Assembly: GCA_025463005.1 (NCBI GenBank)
Contig: JAOAPR010000145.1
Span: 1-62,852 of the forward strand
Direction: 5' to 3'
Source: Bryobacterales bacterium
GTDB lineage: Bacteria > Acidobacteriota > Terriglobia > Bryobacterales > Bryobacteraceae
Length of the DNA stretch: 62,852 nt
Positions 26,961 to 36,074 of the stretch are shown here, in pieces. The notes beneath the pieces are model-generated. The model saw nothing but the letters and a program-made list of their open reading frames with translations, did no database searches and was not told the origin of the DNA. How positions within the stretch are numbered: the first letter of the stretch is position 1; each line of letters starts with the position of its first letter. The translations under genes were made by a program, and so were the position numbers.

Positions 26961-28358
26961 CTATTTGTTGTCGAGGTGGGCTTGTTGATTCCCCTTGTCG
27001 AGCTTGCCGCTGACCGTAAGAACGGTGGCTCCGCCCTGGTCCTTAATGGTGATTGTGGCGACGTCATTCGTGCCGGGTTCACCCGCATCGGTAAAAGTCC
27101 AGGTGGCACTCGCGCCGGCAAACCCATTCAGTGTCCCGGTACCCGAACCGACGTACGTGTTGAACGTATCCGTTGGGTGGCCGGCATTAATATTCGGGTC
27201 AAGGAAACAAAAAGCGGTAACCAGGTTTTCGAGGTGGAAGTTGTTTCCGCCGTCCCAATTGATCTCAAGACGGTTCGGCAGATCGGCGACATCGCAATGA
27301 AGCTCAAAGCCGTGGGTCACGCGGACTCCGCCGGTGGTGAAAACGCTGCCCCCACCTGTCATTCGGCCATCCAGCCTGGGTGCCACGGCGCAATCGACAA
27401 ACGTTGAGCCCTCGCGGTTGGCTACGGCGGTAGTATCAAAATCGCCGACTACACCTGTCGGACTCACCTTCTTGATGCCTCCATTGAATTCGATCGGAAT
27501 TAAGGCATAGTTGGCAAGCGTCGAGAACGCTGACGGCGGGTAACTGAGGATCCGATTGTTTCCCAGATCGGCAGTAAAAAAAGCCGCGTTTGAAGTGCCA
27601 AAGGCGCACACGTTCGTGGGAACAAAATGCACGCTTTCCGGATCGGTGATGGGAATGGAAGTCGCCGCGTGGCCAGCCGCCGAGCTGATCTTCCAAACGG
27701 TATTGAGATCCTCCTGTGTCACCAACAGAGAGCCAGGCGCCACCGTGAAAGCGGCAGGCGCTACGGCAGGGCCTTCGAGCGTTGCGACGGCGAGGGCAGG
27801 AGTGGTCGTGAGTGCTGTAACGACTTTCGTACTGCTCACGGTAAATATTTGACCAGTGTCGAACGTGACTATCAGGTTGTTGCCGAACGTACCGACTTTA
27901 TCGAAGGTGATCCCCGTGTGAATCGCATTATGGGCAGCGCCGCCAGTGATCAGCGACGTGAAGTCCAAAAACGTGCTGTGGCTCGATCCGTCCGCAGAGA
28001 TCTCATATAGGATCCGTCCCCGGATCGCGAAAATATTATTTGTTGTAAATCCGCCGAGCCCAGGCGATACGGCGAGATACATTTCATCCGTCAAAACCGA
28101 CCCAGTCTGCGCAGGAATCGTGTGGAAAGGCGTCACGACACCGGCGCTGCTAATTTGGCTGATGACTGCCGAGTTGAAAGAGGTTGCCAGCAGCCGCGTA
28201 GTCGTGGCCGCTAGTCCCACCGGTTGCGTGATCGTGGCGAACTGGGTTGCTTGTGCCTGCGCCCGCTGTGTCAGGCCTCCGATGGATATTACGCCCAGCG
28301 CGATAGCCAAACTACCGACTAAGGGCGTTTTTGATAGAGTTTTTTGTTGTACTGTCAT
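26961..28358 (-). CDS. Secreted post-COAP-1 domain protein with propeller-like N-terminal part
   Basis: A 465-residue exported protein. A long signal peptide (hydrophobic core GSLAIALGVISIGGL, ending AQA) is followed by short repeated beta strands (for example ISQISSAGVV, LYEISADGSS, VWKISSAAGH, IKKVSPTGVV) with spacing like an SMP-30/NHL-type propeller. The C-terminal 145 residues from GRMTGGGSVFT, through GFELHCD, EINWDGGNNFHLE and TWTFTDAGEPG, match the post-COAP-1 domain as I remember it; its role is not established. The start has an AAGGAG ribosome site. A sigma-70-like promoter and a 12-bp palindrome lie upstream. Probably extracellular; function unknown. Confidence 0.8.
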   Translation of the reverse strand: MTVQQKTLSKTPLVGSLAIALGVISIGGLTQRAQAQATQFATITQPVGLAATTTRLLATSFNSAVISQISSAGVVTPFHTIPAQTGSVLTDEMYLAVSPGLGGFTTNNIFAIRGRILYEISADGSSHSTFLDFTSLITGGAAHNAIHTGITFDKVGTFGNNLIVTFDTGQIFTVSSTKVVTALTTTPALAVATLEGPAVAPAAFTVAPGSLLVTQEDLNTVWKISSAAGHAATSIPITDPESVHFVPTNVCAFGTSNAAFFTADLGNNRILSYPPSAFSTLANYALIPIEFNGGIKKVSPTGVVGDFDTTAVANREGSTFVDCAVAPRLDGRMTGGGSVFTTGGVRVTHGFELHCDVADLPNRLEINWDGGNNFHLENLVTAFCFLDPNINAGHPTDTFNTYVGSGTGTLNGFAGASATWTFTDAGEPGTNDVATITIKDQGGATVLTVSGKLDKGNQQAHLDNK

Positions 28359-28400
28359 TTTCTTTACTCCTTAAGGTCCTTCTCCGATGGACTTTAGGCC

Positions 28401-28428
28401 ATTGTACCCCTTGCTATCGAATTTGCAA
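28401..28428 (-). promoter_or_regulatory. Sigma-70-type promoter of the post-COAP gene
   Basis: On the minus strand TTGCAA (28428-28423) and TACAAT (28406-28401) are spaced by 16 bases, which predicts transcription from about 28394 and a leader of about 35 bases with AAGGAG before the ATG at 28358. Confidence 0.6.
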
Positions 28429-28437
28429 TTTGGTTCT

Positions 28438-28449
28438 AGTACTAGTACT
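28438..28449. promoter_or_regulatory. 12-bp perfect palindrome, possible operator
   Basis: AGTACTAGTACT reads the same on both strands and sits nine bases upstream of the -35 element at 28423-28428. The position would suit an activator or repressor dimer. No regulator can be assigned. Confidence 0.35.
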
Positions 28450-28617
28450 TTCCCTGGGTGGGGTCGTCTTGGAACGCGTAAAACATTGTATTACCTTGGG
28501 TTTTCCAGCAGTGGGCCGGTAACTCGCCAGGGGGCCCGCACGATATAGCCGAAAGATACCATTAAAGGCGATAACCAATTAAGGGGATGATCAGTCCAGA
28601 CGCTGACTTATAACTTC

Positions 28618-29481
28618 ATGAGCTTGGCCGAGTTTGTCTACACCGTACTTCTGAGGCCCAAAGGCTTGAAAAGCGGGGCCAACTGGCTGATCCGGAGAAT
28701 GCTGCCGAAGAGGCTTCAGTACCATGGCGTCATTTTGGCCCTGAACCCGCGCGATCCGGTGGTCTCCGGGGCGCTTCTGTTTCGGGTCTATGAGAACGCT
28801 GAACTGCGAGTCTATGAGCACCTCCTGGAGCCCGGCATGATAGTCGTGGACGTCGGTGCCAACGTCGGGTTGTATTCGGCGATTGCCGCGCAGCGGGTGG
28901 GGGCGTCTGGCCGGGTGATCGCGTTGGAGCCGGATCCGGAAAGTTTTCAGTTCCTGCTGCGAACGATTCAGCACAATGGTTTCCATAATATCGAGCCCCA
29001 TCAGATGGCCGCGTCTGCTCACGCGGGTACAACTCCGCTGTTTCGGAATCCGGACAATCGTGGCGACAGCCGTTTGTATCGTGATCCCATGCTGAAAGAT
29101 TCCGTCGACGTCACAACGGTGGCGCTGGACGATCTGCTAGTACAGAAGGGGATCCAGCAGGTAGATTTCATGAAGATCGACGTTCAGGGTGCGGAAGGCT
29201 TGGTGCTGGCGGGTGCGCGTGAGACACTGCGACGTTCGACGAGCCTGACGCTAATGATGGAGTTTTGGCCTTACGGGCTAAGTCGGACGGGCCACGATCC
29301 TAAGGCCATCCTCAACGAACTTCACGCATACGGATTTGCGCTGTTTGAGACGGCCGAAGATTTGCGCCCGCTACCCGCGTCACGCGATTGGGATGAACTG
29401 ATCGCCAGAAACTCCGGACGGCGCTACACGAATCTACTGGCACGGAAATCGTTGCAACCACTCCGGGAGGACGTTCTATAA
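28618..29481 (+). CDS. FkbM family methyltransferase
   Basis: A 287-residue SAM-dependent methyltransferase. Motif I is VVDVGANVGLYSAIAA (about residue 78), followed by the acidic loop IALEPDPESF. DFMKIDVQGAEGLVLAGA and the LMMEFWP segment are typical of the FkbM family. These enzymes O-methylate sugars or polyketides. Next to glycosyltransferases on the other strand, methylation of a surface glycan is the natural reading. It overlaps the convergent GT2-GtrA gene by six bases. No strong ribosome site is visible before the ATG. Confidence 0.88.
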   Translation: MSLAEFVYTVLLRPKGLKSGANWLIRRMLPKRLQYHGVILALNPRDPVVSGALLFRVYENAELRVYEHLLEPGMIVVDVGANVGLYSAIAAQRVGASGRVIALEPDPESFQFLLRTIQHNGFHNIEPHQMAASAHAGTTPLFRNPDNRGDSRLYRDPMLKDSVDVTTVALDDLLVQKGIQQVDFMKIDVQGAEGLVLAGARETLRRSTSLTLMMEFWPYGLSRTGHDPKAILNELHAYGFALFETAEDLRPLPASRDWDELIARNSGRRYTNLLARKSLQPLREDVL

Positions 29482-30579
29482 TCTTCTCCGCCGACGTTGA
29501 ATCTGCCAAACGAGCATCGAGCTCATGAAGTAGTTCCAGAGGGAACCGACAGCGACACCTGAGAGCACCGCTACGGCTTGCTTGAATCCGCTCTGGCGCA
29601 TACTATTCGCCAACTGAAGGTTCGCAAACAAGCCGATGCTGCAGGCGAGGTAAAAAACACCCAACCCTTTCCAAAACCCCCGTCCTCGCAGGCGAAACTT
29701 GCGGAAGGTGAACTGATTGTTCATCCAGTAGTTCGCGGTCATCACGGCGACACTGGAGACCGCCAAAGCCGCAGTCAGGCTCAGGTTAAGCGCACGAGAC
29801 AGGAACTCAAAAAGGGACAGATTCAAAAGTAAACCGACGAAGCCTACTAAGCAAAAGAGCACGAATCGTGGCGGTAAAAAGCTACCCAACATCTTGTCCA
29901 AGAGCAGTTCCAAGTACTCCAGGCTCACCAGCAGATCGAGTTTGCTCGATCCATGCCTCCGATTGCGGAACGTATAGCCCACTTCACCGAAGCGGACCGG
30001 CCGCTTCGAGGAGGCCAGCAGATCGAGAAGAATCTTGTAACCAGTCCCACTCAGCGAACGAACCACCTCCAACAGGAAGCGGCGCTCAAGAATAAAGAAG
30101 CCGCTCATCGGATCACTCACGTGCTCGCTGTATATCGCGCGGCTGAGGAAGCGTCCGGTATCACTGATCGCACGCCGCGACACCGAAAAATTTCCAGTGC
30201 TCCCGCCTTCTGCATGGCGGGTACCGATTACGATATCGAGGTGTTCGGCTTTAAGGCGTTCCAGCATCGCTGGCAGGATCCTCTCATCATGCTGGAGATC
30301 ACAATCCATCACGGCAAGATAGGGCGCATGGGAGGCCATCATGCCTTCGATAGATGCGGAGGACAGTCCATAGCGATTGATACGCTGGATAACCCGAAGC
30401 TCGGGGAATCGGGCAGCCAGGCTCCGGGCATGGTCCGCAGTCCCATCCTCCGAATCGTCATCCACCAGAATGACCTCGTACAGGATGCCTTTGACGCCTG
30501 CCCGAAGCGCCTCCAGGACCGGCTCAACATTGCCGCGTTCATTGAACGCTGGAAGAATGACACCCAGCTCTGGTGTCAT
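29476..30579 (-). CDS. Glycosyltransferase family 2 fused to GtrA-like membrane domain
   Basis: About 367 residues. The N-terminal GT-A domain (ELGVILPAFNERGNVEPVLE, then VDDDSEDGT and the DxD-type MDCDLQHD) belongs to the dolichol/polyprenol-phosphate sugar transferases. From about residue 230 a GtrA-like domain follows with four predicted membrane helices (for example FVLFCLVGFVGLLLNLSLFEFL and LGVFYLACSIGLFANL), including the YWMNNQFTF segment of the family. Such proteins load a sugar onto polyprenyl phosphate and may help flip it across the membrane for use by GT-C enzymes, one of which may be encoded next door at 30678. Start: the ATG at 30579, or a GTG at 30618. Confidence 0.88.
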   Translation of the reverse strand: MTPELGVILPAFNERGNVEPVLEALRAGVKGILYEVILVDDDSEDGTADHARSLAARFPELRVIQRINRYGLSSASIEGMMASHAPYLAVMDCDLQHDERILPAMLERLKAEHLDIVIGTRHAEGGSTGNFSVSRRAISDTGRFLSRAIYSEHVSDPMSGFFILERRFLLEVVRSLSGTGYKILLDLLASSKRPVRFGEVGYTFRNRRHGSSKLDLLVSLEYLELLLDKMLGSFLPPRFVLFCLVGFVGLLLNLSLFEFLSRALNLSLTAALAVSSVAVMTANYWMNNQFTFRKFRLRGRGFWKGLGVFYLACSIGLFANLQLANSMRQSGFKQAVAVLSGVAVGSLWNYFMSSMLVWQIQRRRRRL

Positions 30580-30677
30580 CTCTCGCGGGGTCGCCTGGAC
30601 GTGGCTGGCCAGGCTCACGGCTTCAGTATATCCATAAATAATCAGTCCGGATCCGTTTCCCGGCCCAAAGGCCCCAC

Positions 30678-32255
30678 TTAAGGGAGGCGAACGCTCGAAA
30701 GCGTCAGAGTCCCTATCGTTTCGATTGTATTGATCTGAGCATTCCCCTGCCGTAGATACTTAGGGAGCCATTCCAAAGGTTGTCCTGTAGATAACATGAG
30801 GAATTCCCGGTTTGCCGCCAAAAAATCAGAGGCGAGCTCCAGGTGAAAGCCAACGTAGGGTTGCAGGTTCAGAAGTCCGCCATCAAGTGTATCGTTGCCG
30901 GATATGCGCTTAGCCGACTGCCGATCCTCCAGATAGAGGAGAGAGGATCGGTACTTGGGGCTGGCGTAATGGAAGGTCTCCAGGTACACGAGGCCGTCCG
31001 CAATCACGGCGGACGCACCCGAGTCCATCCTCCGGTATAGAGGTGCCAAGCGCTGGTTCACGGAACGGCGGGGCGTCTCACCGGAGGCGAGCGCCGACAG
31101 TCTGTGGACGGCTCTGGGAACTTCGTTGCCGATCAGCGCCAATGTCAGAACCGCCGCCAGACCGTAGGCAGCTTTGCGATTCCAAGCCGGCAACAGCCAG
31201 CCGCTGAATACCGCGGCGCCTATGGTGGAGGCGAGGGCGTAGCGGGGTGCGAATATGCCCGTACTCACGATCCCAACCAAACCGGTTACGAAGGGAAGCA
31301 ACAGTAGGGCGGATGCGAGTAGTAGTTCCGGCTGGGGCCAAGTAAGACGCTCGGGAGTCCGTCGCTGGCGCCAGATCAGGCCGCAAGCTGCCAACATCAA
31401 GACAGCCGGCAGGAACATATCGGCCAGCGTGATTTCGCGACCGCTGGGGAGTCGCGCCAAGCCGATAGCGCCGAACTGCGGCAACGAAAAAGTAAAAAGA
31501 TAACCAGCTGCGATTGACTTCAACGAGGCGCGCGCCCAGAATGCCCCTCCAAATTGGCCGTGGGCCGCTTTGATGAGGGGCAATGCAAGCAGCACCGGAA
31601 TCAGCGTAAGAGGAAGGGCAAGCAAGAAGCGCCAATCCGGCTTACGAGTCCTGATTCCTGCCGCAACTTCGGTCAAACCGAACATCATCACCCCAAGGGC
31701 TCCGTAATAATGCAGCGAACAAGGGATACTCAGGCATAGGATCAAGAAAACCAATGTGGCCCTGCGCGGCTCGCCTCCTCGCCTTCGGTGCTGCCATAAG
31801 ATAGCGGCCAGCCCGAACGCTCCCAATAGCGCGCCATACGGCCTTGCCTCCGACCCATAGTAGAGAGTTTCAGACGAGACCAAAACTGCGGACGCAACCA
31901 GGCAAGACAATGGTCCAAACGCACGCCACACAAAAAACGCGACGCTTCCCAAGAACACAAGGAATCCGACCAGCGAAGGCAGCCGCAAGCTGAGCTCTTC
32001 GTTGACCGGCAAGCTGGATAGGGTTGCCGCCAGCACGTAATACGGCGGAGGATTCGCATCCGCCGCGCGCGCCAGAGCGTCCCAGATTCTTGCCGGCGAT
32101 CCCTGGTGAGCCAGGGCCGCCGTGTAGATCTCGTCGTGCCAAAGAGGACGGAACCGCGCCGAGGCATACGCCGACAAGGCCGCGATCAGGAGGAGAGCAC
32201 AAGCCCACAATCCCAGGACGACCCGAGGGCGCTTCCGCGCCGCATGGTCATACAT
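30678..32255 (-). CDS. GT-C-type membrane glycosyltransferase (GT39/PMT-like)
   Basis: A 525-residue integral membrane protein with about ten hydrophobic segments. After the first helix comes the acidic loop RPLWHDEIYTAAL; an Asp-Glu in this position is typical of GT-C enzymes that use polyprenyl-phosphate sugars. YYGSEARPYGALL and YRRMDSGASAVIADG in the soluble end also fit this group. It overlaps the following GT4 gene by 8 bases on the same strand and lies downstream of it, so both are probably co-transcribed. The likely role is transfer of a lipid-linked sugar on the outer face of the membrane. The acceptor is unknown. Confidence 0.78.
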   Translation of the reverse strand: MYDHAARKRPRVVLGLWACALLLIAALSAYASARFRPLWHDEIYTAALAHQGSPARIWDALARAADANPPPYYVLAATLSSLPVNEELSLRLPSLVGFLVFLGSVAFFVWRAFGPLSCLVASAVLVSSETLYYGSEARPYGALLGAFGLAAILWQHRRRGGEPRRATLVFLILCLSIPCSLHYYGALGVMMFGLTEVAAGIRTRKPDWRFLLALPLTLIPVLLALPLIKAAHGQFGGAFWARASLKSIAAGYLFTFSLPQFGAIGLARLPSGREITLADMFLPAVLMLAACGLIWRQRRTPERLTWPQPELLLASALLLLPFVTGLVGIVSTGIFAPRYALASTIGAAVFSGWLLPAWNRKAAYGLAAVLTLALIGNEVPRAVHRLSALASGETPRRSVNQRLAPLYRRMDSGASAVIADGLVYLETFHYASPKYRSSLLYLEDRQSAKRISGNDTLDGGLLNLQPYVGFHLELASDFLAANREFLMLSTGQPLEWLPKYLRQGNAQINTIETIGTLTLSSVRLP

Positions 32256-33342
32256 CGCGCAGCCGTTCCATCACACTTGAAATTAAGGTTTGAAAGCGCT
32301 CGAGCCCAAGATTCTCTTCCGCAAAGCGGCGCGAGCGATCCGACATAGACCGGAGTTCCGCCGGATCTGCAAGCAGACGCTGGATGCGCGCGGCCCACAA
32401 TTCCTCTGAAGCCCCCCGGGGCATGATAAATCCGGTTTCACCGTCGCGGATCAGATCGCGAACCCCATCGACATCGCCGGCAAGACACGGTAATCCGGCT
32501 GATGATGCCTCGGCCAGCACTTGGGGCGCGAAGTCCTGTAGCGTCGGGAAAATGAAGATGTGACTAGTCCGATAGGTCTCAAGCAGTTCCTCGCGAGTCG
32601 CGCCGCGAAGCAACTCGACGCCGGCGGGCAGTTGCCGTCCAACCAGAGAGAAATCGTTAGATGCGATGGTCAAGGTGCAGGTGCCAGTGAGATGTTCCGA
32701 ATACAGCCGCAGCAGAAACTCGCCGCCCTTTCTGGCAAAATCATTCCCGACAAAAAGCAGCCGCCATGGAGGAGCGAAGTTTTTCTGCCCCGGCGTCCAC
32801 GCATGGACGTCTTGTGGGACAAGCGTGACGAAACAGCGCTTCCGCTCGACCCCATAATCGTGCTCGAGAGAGGCCGCGCAGTCCGAGCTCTTGGGGAGAA
32901 AGAATTGAAAGTCCCGGACAGCTGCGCGAAATGCTCGATCATGAACCTGATGCGAGAGCCAGCGTTTCCACCCACCCAAGCCCCTGCGGCGAAGATGTAG
33001 ATCCATGGTTGCTGGCACAGAATCCATCATTACGGCAGCAGGCAAATGCTGCGCGAGATCCCGAAAAGCGATCGCGTACTCCCACCCATGCACGATCAAA
33101 ATGTCGAACGGCTGTTGAATAACCGACTGAGCTTTCTTGCGCGCCATGTATTGTGACTGCCAGGGATTCGTCACGCGTGCCCACCTGGGAGCGGGATACT
33201 TTAGGTAATCTTCGACAGTCAACAGCACGTAAGTCGGCTCCAGGTCGGGCAGTTGATCTAAGGCGCCGATCAATCTTTGCGACATATCGCCGTTCCCGAG
33301 CAGGCCGGTTAATATGCAGAGTACCCTTGTTTTCTCGGCCAT
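32248..33342 (-). CDS. Glycosyltransferase family 4
   Basis: A 364-residue GT-B protein. It starts TRVLCILTGLLGNGDMSQRL and contains the donor-half strand RLLFVGNDFARKGGEFLLR and TLQDFAPQVLAEASSAGLP. The last is the equivalent of the usual E-x7-E motif, with Asp in place of the first Glu (D-x7-E), a modest deviation. It is the first gene of a two-gene unit with the GT-C-like membrane protein, with an 8-base overlap. The sugar and the acceptor are unknown. Confidence 0.85.
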   Translation of the reverse strand: MAEKTRVLCILTGLLGNGDMSQRLIGALDQLPDLEPTYVLLTVEDYLKYPAPRWARVTNPWQSQYMARKKAQSVIQQPFDILIVHGWEYAIAFRDLAQHLPAAVMMDSVPATMDLHLRRRGLGGWKRWLSHQVHDRAFRAAVRDFQFFLPKSSDCAASLEHDYGVERKRCFVTLVPQDVHAWTPGQKNFAPPWRLLFVGNDFARKGGEFLLRLYSEHLTGTCTLTIASNDFSLVGRQLPAGVELLRGATREELLETYRTSHIFIFPTLQDFAPQVLAEASSAGLPCLAGDVDGVRDLIRDGETGFIMPRGASEELWAARIQRLLADPAELRSMSDRSRRFAEENLGLERFQTLISSVMERLRDV

Positions 33343-33551
33343 CGATTCCTAACTCGACAGATAGATCCTCATTTTATCAGTGAAATGCTGCATGTCTTCG
33401 TCATCGCCCGCCGGCCACAGGTTTTGCACTAAGGCATGAGGTAACTTGTGATCTTTGCTGGCCTAGCGCAGCCAGTGACCGCTGGATCATTCACCTTACC
33501 AGTCATGCTCAGCCTCTACAGAGCTTTGATACGTGGCACTGGCCTGCCGGC

Positions 33552-34151
33552 ATGAGGACGGATGTGGCCTTCGCCGTCGAGCAGTTTCCGATGACTGAGT
33601 GCCGCGCCCGTAAGCTCGTCGGATTGGACCGCAGCAGTTACCGCTATGAGCCAAGATCGGATCACAACACGGATCTTCGGCAGGAGCTCGTGACTTTGGC
33701 GCGTCAAAAACCGCGGTACGGATACCGACGATTATATGCGCTGGTGACCAAGCGTGGTTTTACGGCGAGCGCCCAACGCGTGTACCGGCTGTACAGAGCA
33801 GAAGGACTGATGGTTCGACGGCTAAAGCGCAAGCGGGTGGCCCGAGTCGCTGTCGCCTCGCACCTGGTTCGATCCAATCAGGCGTGGGCGCTGGATTTTG
33901 TTTCCGATTCCCTGGCGACAGGTCGAGGCGATCCACATCCAGCCAGGTCGACCCATGCAGAACGGGCACGTGGAGAGCTTCAACGGTCGGCTGCGGGATG
34001 AATGTCTGAATGCGAACTGGTTTCGCAACTTGATCGATGCCAAGCAGAAGATCTCAGCCTGGCGAGATGAGTACAATAGCGAACGGCCCACAGTAGTCTG
34101 GGCTACCGAACGCCCAACGAGTTTGCCGAAATCTTGAAATCTCAGCTATGA
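33552..34151 (+). pseudogene. IS3-family transposase OrfB remnant with internal deletion
   Basis: The N-terminal part ([46 protein letters not shown]) is the OrfB of an IS3-family element including the first catalytic Asp. It then jumps, in another frame, to [21 protein letters not shown], which holds the last catalytic Glu. The middle of the catalytic domain, including the second Asp, is deleted. A second lesion, one missing C near 34090, breaks the [14 protein letters not shown] end; the original stop would be at 34149-34151. The element is dead. Its own terminal repeats were not found. It abuts the IS110-type element. Confidence 0.85.
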
Positions 34152-34174
34152 CTGGCTGAAATAATCGAGGCATA

Positions 34175-34189
34175 TATGGACCCGGCCCG
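34175..34189. repeat. 15-bp inverted repeat of the IS110-type element (3' side of transposase)
   Basis: Perfect reverse complement of 35459-35473. Confidence 0.85.
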
Positions 34190-34403
34190 TTTTGCAAGAC
34201 TCATGCTGACGACGTTCTGAGAAAGACTGCAAGCATATATCCGGCCTCGAAGTTGAGGCCGTGGCCCTCGGGCCCTGATGGAATCTGCGCTTCTCTTCCT
34301 CAACAGGTCATCGGCCTCGAAGGCCCAGCCTCGATAAGGTTTGGAAGAAGCCGGTCTTACCAGTCACGCCATCAATGCATTCATCCTGCAATCTGTTGGA
34401 AGA
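34190..34403 (-). ncRNA. Possible bridge/seek RNA region of the IS110-type element
   Basis: The non-coding end downstream of the transposase contains GC-rich hairpins, for example CGGCCTC (34242-34248) with GAGGCCG (34255-34261) around a 6-base loop, and a further GGCCTC/GAAGGCC fold near 34312-34326. IS110-family elements encode a guide RNA in a non-coding end (the 3' end in the IS1111 group). The position and structure fit, but no sequence match was made. Confidence 0.3.
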
Positions 34404-35417
34404 TCAAGCCGCCGCGCGGTATTGCTCATCTTTAGCCAGCAGCGCCCAGATGATCCGCGCGTTTTTATTCGCTACGGCGACACAAGCTTTGGTTGTTCCG
34501 AGCTTTCGCTGTTTGTCGGCGATCCATACGTTCCTGCGGTCTGTCTTTCCGGCACTGCGGTAAACCACTGAGCGCGCTCCGTGGACTAGCAGCATTCTGA
34601 GATAGGGATCGCCGCGCTTGGTGATACCCAGCAAGCGTTGCTTGTCTCCGCTGGAATGCTGCCGGGGGACCAGGCCGAGCCACGCTGCAAACTGCCGGCC
34701 GTTGCGAAACACTTTGCCATCTGAGACGGCCGCCACCATCGCCGTCGCAGTCAGAGGCCCGACGCCTTCCACAGCTGCAATCTTCTGGCACTGCTCGTTA
34801 TTCGCGAACACCCGTTGGATCCGCTGTTCCATGGCTTGGATGCGCTCATCTAAAGCGCTCAGCTCCTCATATAAGGAAGCGAAAAGCTCACGGCTGAAGC
34901 TGGTTAGTAGCGGATGGTCTTCCGAGAACAGATCGGGCAGTGCTTTCGCACCTCACTCAGGTGGAGCGGCAGAATAATGCCATACTCGGCGAGCAACCCC
35001 CGGATCTGATTACCGAGCTGCGTACGGCTGCCGATCAGGCGGCTGCGGATGCGATGCAGAGCTTGCAGGTCCTGCTGGGCGATAGACTTCTGGGGAACGA
35101 ACCTCATCTCGGGCCGGCTGATAGCCTCACAAATCGCTGCGGCATCCCGCATCGTTCTTCTGACCTTTCAAATACGGCTTCACGAACTGCGGCGCAACTA
35201 GCCGAACCTCGTGGCCGAATGATCCGATCACGCGCGACCAGTAATGTGCTCCTTGTGTAGCTTCGATTCCAACCAGACACTTCGGCAGGTTCGAAAAGAA
35301 CTCCGGAATCTGAGAGCGCCTGAGTCTCTTGTGGAGAATCGCCCGTCCGCTTGAATCCGCACCGTGTACCTGAAAAACGTGCTTGGCCGTATCCAGCCCG
35401 ATCACCTTCACCGCCAT
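34404..35417 (-). pseudogene. IS110-family transposase, two frameshifts
   Basis: Three overlapping frames make one protein of about 337 residues. The first (start ATG 35417 after TAAGGAGGT) has KVIGLDTAKHVFQVHG and GIEATQGAHYW, carrying the first Asp and Glu of the DEDD nuclease, and KGQKNDA. The second resumes with RDAAAICEAISRP and runs to LPLHLSEVRK. The third has VEGVGPLTATAMVAAV and GLVPRQHSSGDKQRLLGI, the C-terminal Tnp_20 part with its conserved Ser. Each break is explained by one missing base (near 35145 and near 34940). All the catalytic pieces are still recognisable, so inactivation is recent, or the two deletions are sequencing errors. Confidence 0.85.
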
Positions 35418-35458
35418 CGGTATTACCTCCTTAGCCCCAGTGAACCACTACCTCTCAC

Positions 35459-35473
35459 CGGGCCGGGTCCATA
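35459..35473. repeat. 15-bp inverted repeat of the IS110-type element (5' side of transposase)
   Basis: Perfect reverse complement of 34175-34189. It lies about 40 bases upstream of the transposase start. Confidence 0.85.
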
Positions 35474-35825
35474 CCACCAGGTCAGACTGCACCACTAAAA
35501 GGCACGACTGCCCGCAAAACTTGGGATACTTCCTGACGATACAGTACTCGCCGTCGATGGTACACAGCGGATCGTGCCGCGCGTTGACGAGAAGAATTCG
35601 GGTAACGCTGCTCAAGTAGCTTGCTTTACCGGCAAACGAAGAAGCAGTTCGGTTCGCACGATCGCCGATTCGGACAAGTGCCCCCTGAGTCGAAGTTGGA
35701 TGCCCGCTAAGACGAACAACGCTATATGTTTTTGCGCCGACGTTCGCCCAAAAGAGCCGTGAGCGAATCACTATCGATTCCGGAGACCTTGCGAGGGGCT
35801 TTCTGCAAGGGCGCCCTTGCAACAC
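35474..35825 (-). pseudogene. Unrecognised gene remnant cut by the IS110-type element
   Basis: On the minus strand a frame of 125 residues runs from 35822 to 35448. Its last nine or so codons are read from the end of the IS element, so the original gene was probably interrupted. The part SSVTRILLVNARHDPLCTI is compatible with a real protein, but I recognise no family. It may already be degraded. Confidence 0.3.
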
Positions 35826-36050
35826 TCAACCAAGATTCCTAAAGAATCTGCGCTGACAGCTCCGGCACCTGAAGGGTGCTCGACCAATTACCTGGAACAA
35901 CGACGCTATCAGCCCAGTTCGTTGAGTCCGGCGTACGTCTCGTGAGCCACACTTCGGACAGCGCGGAGCCCCGATCCCAGAAAGCGCCTGAGGTGGCAGC
36001 CAGCCTGGCCCTTGCCCCTTGGAAGTTCTCATCAACTCTAGCGACAGCAT
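35826..36050 (-). CDS. Small zinc-ribbon protein
   Basis: A protein of about 74 residues (ATG at 36050; a TTG at 36074 or an ATG at 36032 are alternatives). The C-terminal half is PRCPKCGSRDVRR...APFRCRSCQRRFF, two C-x2-C pairs about 25 residues apart, the arrangement of a zinc ribbon. The spacing and the final RCRSCQRRFF are typical of small orphan zinc-ribbon proteins. It is in a decayed region, so whether it is expressed is unclear. Function unknown. Confidence 0.55.
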   Translation of the reverse strand: MLSLELMRTSKGQGPGWLPPQALSGIGAPRCPKCGSRDVRRTQRTGLIASLFQVIGRAPFRCRSCQRRFFRNLG

Positions 36051-36074
36051 ATGGCCCCAAGGAAATGGGGACAA

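Larger units (their letters stand above)
34175..35473 (-). mobile_element. Degenerate IS110-family (IS1111-like) insertion sequence
   Basis: About 1.3 kb bounded by perfect 15-bp inverted repeats: TATGGACCCGGCCCG at 34175-34189 and its reverse complement at 35459-35473. Inside, on the minus strand, is a frameshifted IS110-type transposase (34404-35417) followed by about 215 non-coding bases. Inverted repeats and a long 3' non-coding end are traits of the IS1111 subgroup. The true transposon tips may lie a few bases outside the repeats, since those of IS1111 elements are subterminal. Confidence 0.8.

Noticed and set aside
34618-34977. 119-codon plus-strand frame
   Set aside because: It is the reverse strand of the IS110-type transposase, whose motifs are clear on the minus strand.
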